64,000 nt of DNA from Warburgia ugandensis. Taxonomy: Eukaryota; Streptophyta; Magnoliopsida; Canellales; Canellaceae. Shown here piece by piece: positions 63,292 to 64,000 of this stretch (within the stretch, counting starts at the first letter, position 1; each line of letters starts with the position of its first letter). A program made the position numbers and the translations under genes. The notes beneath the pieces are model-generated. The model searched no databases, was not told the DNA's origin, and saw nothing but the letters and a program-made list of their open reading frames with translations. The stretch lies in contig CP141128.1 in assembly GCA_035236585.1 (NCBI GenBank), positions 29,913,618 through 29,977,617 of the forward strand, written 5' to 3'.

Positions 63292-63344
63292 CAGGCATAG
63301 CTTGCTGAGATATTGTAAATGTTCAAATGTTTACAATATCTCAG
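63292..63344 (+). other. Paired U5 hairpins, solo LTR 3
   Basis: Hairpin 2: CAGGC-ATA-GCTTG (63292-63304), preceded by CTAC. Hairpin 1: CTGAGATATTGTAAA (63305-63319) with TTTACAATATCTCAG (63330-63344), a perfect 15-bp stem. It lies 407-459 bp from the U5 end. Confidence 0.7.
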
Positions 63345-63751
63345 ATACAAAGAAGGAGACTTAGGAGCTCAAGACTTGAAGAACTAGTGAAGAATAAGTA
63401 ATAAGGGTATATCCCTTGAAACATTGTATAGAAAGCATGTATTGTATTTAGAACTTTGTAATTTGAATTGTGTATTTGGACAAGTATTGTAAGGATACAA
63501 TGGGTTGTGTACTGTGAACCACTGAATGGATCCTGAAAGTTTAATAAAATCATATTCCTTCAATGGAATTTTATTTTGTACACAAATTGTACTTATGTTA
63601 TGTATGAAGTGGTGACTTGGGTTTTCAAAACAAGTTTTAAAATAAAAGAATTTCCGCTGCTTTGTTTTGCGAAATTTTTTTATTGAGGGGACGCCCTTGC
63701 CTTTGAAAAATATATATTATAAAATGTGTTTCAAAAACCCGGGTCATCACA

Positions 63752-63756
63752 TTTTC
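63752..63756. repeat. TSD (right) of solo LTR 3
   Basis: TTTTC, identical to 59297-59301. Confidence 0.8.
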
Positions 63757-64000
63757 AACCTAATGTATGTGATTAGAAGATTAGATTGTTTATCAAAGAA
63801 CATCAAACTATCCAATTTGACATGATCCTAATCTAAGATCTATGGGCATGTGACCTTTGGTAGCTTATAACAATGAGATAACTCAAATCCAACCACCATC
63901 GCAAGCACAGAATTTGTGGACCTTGATTTAATCACATGATGTCAAGACCCCAATCCCTGAGTCTGCAGTTTAACGTAATCAAACAATAGCGATTGGCTTG

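Larger units (their letters stand above)
59302..63751 (+). mobile_element. Solo LTR 3, same family as solo LTR 2 but inverted, 4450 bp
   Basis: Starts TGTAATGACCCTG, ends CCCGGGTCATCACA, flanked by the perfect repeat TTTTC. The sequence is the inverse complement of 44842-49195 along its length (for example the last 200 bp). It has a TATA box (59874-59882), a GC-rich island (about 62640-62890) and paired U5 hairpins (63292-63344). No coding region. Confidence 0.88.

Overview
This is a stretch of large, AT-rich plant nuclear DNA, almost certainly from an angiosperm. It is made almost entirely of old, nested and decayed transposable elements. I see no intact host gene, no tRNA or rRNA gene, and nothing bacterial: no operons, ribosome binding sites or CRISPR. 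The plant assignment rests on Athila-type and Tekay/Del-type Ty3/gypsy LTR retrotransposons, a plant RTE-clade LINE, an Au-type SINE tail and a fragment of a plant HMGB gene.

Layout. 1-830: the end of a degenerate minisatellite of roughly 40-bp units. About 1.57-10.1 kb: an Athila-like gypsy relic on the minus strand (gag remains, a primer-binding site matching tRNA-Asp, an LTR). Its LTR is split by a full-length but dead RTE LINE at 5224-8673 with a clean 14-bp target-site duplication. A second Athila-like PBS/LTR junction lies at 10.1 kb. 12.24-12.56 kb: two exons of an HMGB-like gene on the minus strand, decayed. 14.5-21.1 kb: a decayed Tekay-like gypsy with a 3.5-kb LTR, pol remnants and a truncated second LTR. 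21.1-27.6 kb: degenerate intergenic DNA with GA microsatellites, small tandem duplications and dispersed repeats. 27.7-37.2 kb: the best-preserved element, a Tekay/Del chromovirus-type gypsy on the minus strand with both LTRs, PBS, PPT and recognisable gag-PR-RT-RH-INT-chromodomain, inactivated by stops and frameshifts. 38.9-39.9 kb: a possible non-autonomous DNA transposon. 40.3-42.8, 44.8-49.2 and 59.3-63.75 kb: three solo LTRs, each with a perfect 5-bp TSD. The last two belong to one 4.4-kb family in opposite orientations. 54.56-58.27 kb: a 3.7-kb minisatellite array whose first part is collinear with the array at the window's left edge. 58.27-59.3 kb: the start of another LTR, apparently interrupted by the last solo LTR.

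The most interesting unexplained pattern is in the LTRs. In five LTRs of at least three diverged families, a stem-loop followed directly by GTAG (on the strand opposite to transcription) lies about 360-460 bp from the U5 end. The stem sequences differ completely between families but stay self-complementary. In two families a second, longer hairpin lies beside it. Such covariation suggests selection on RNA or DNA structure in the R/U5 leader rather than on sequence. A GC-rich, palindrome-rich island follows it in every copy.

All calls come from reading the sequence. No similarity search or folding program was run, and family names rest on recognised motifs.
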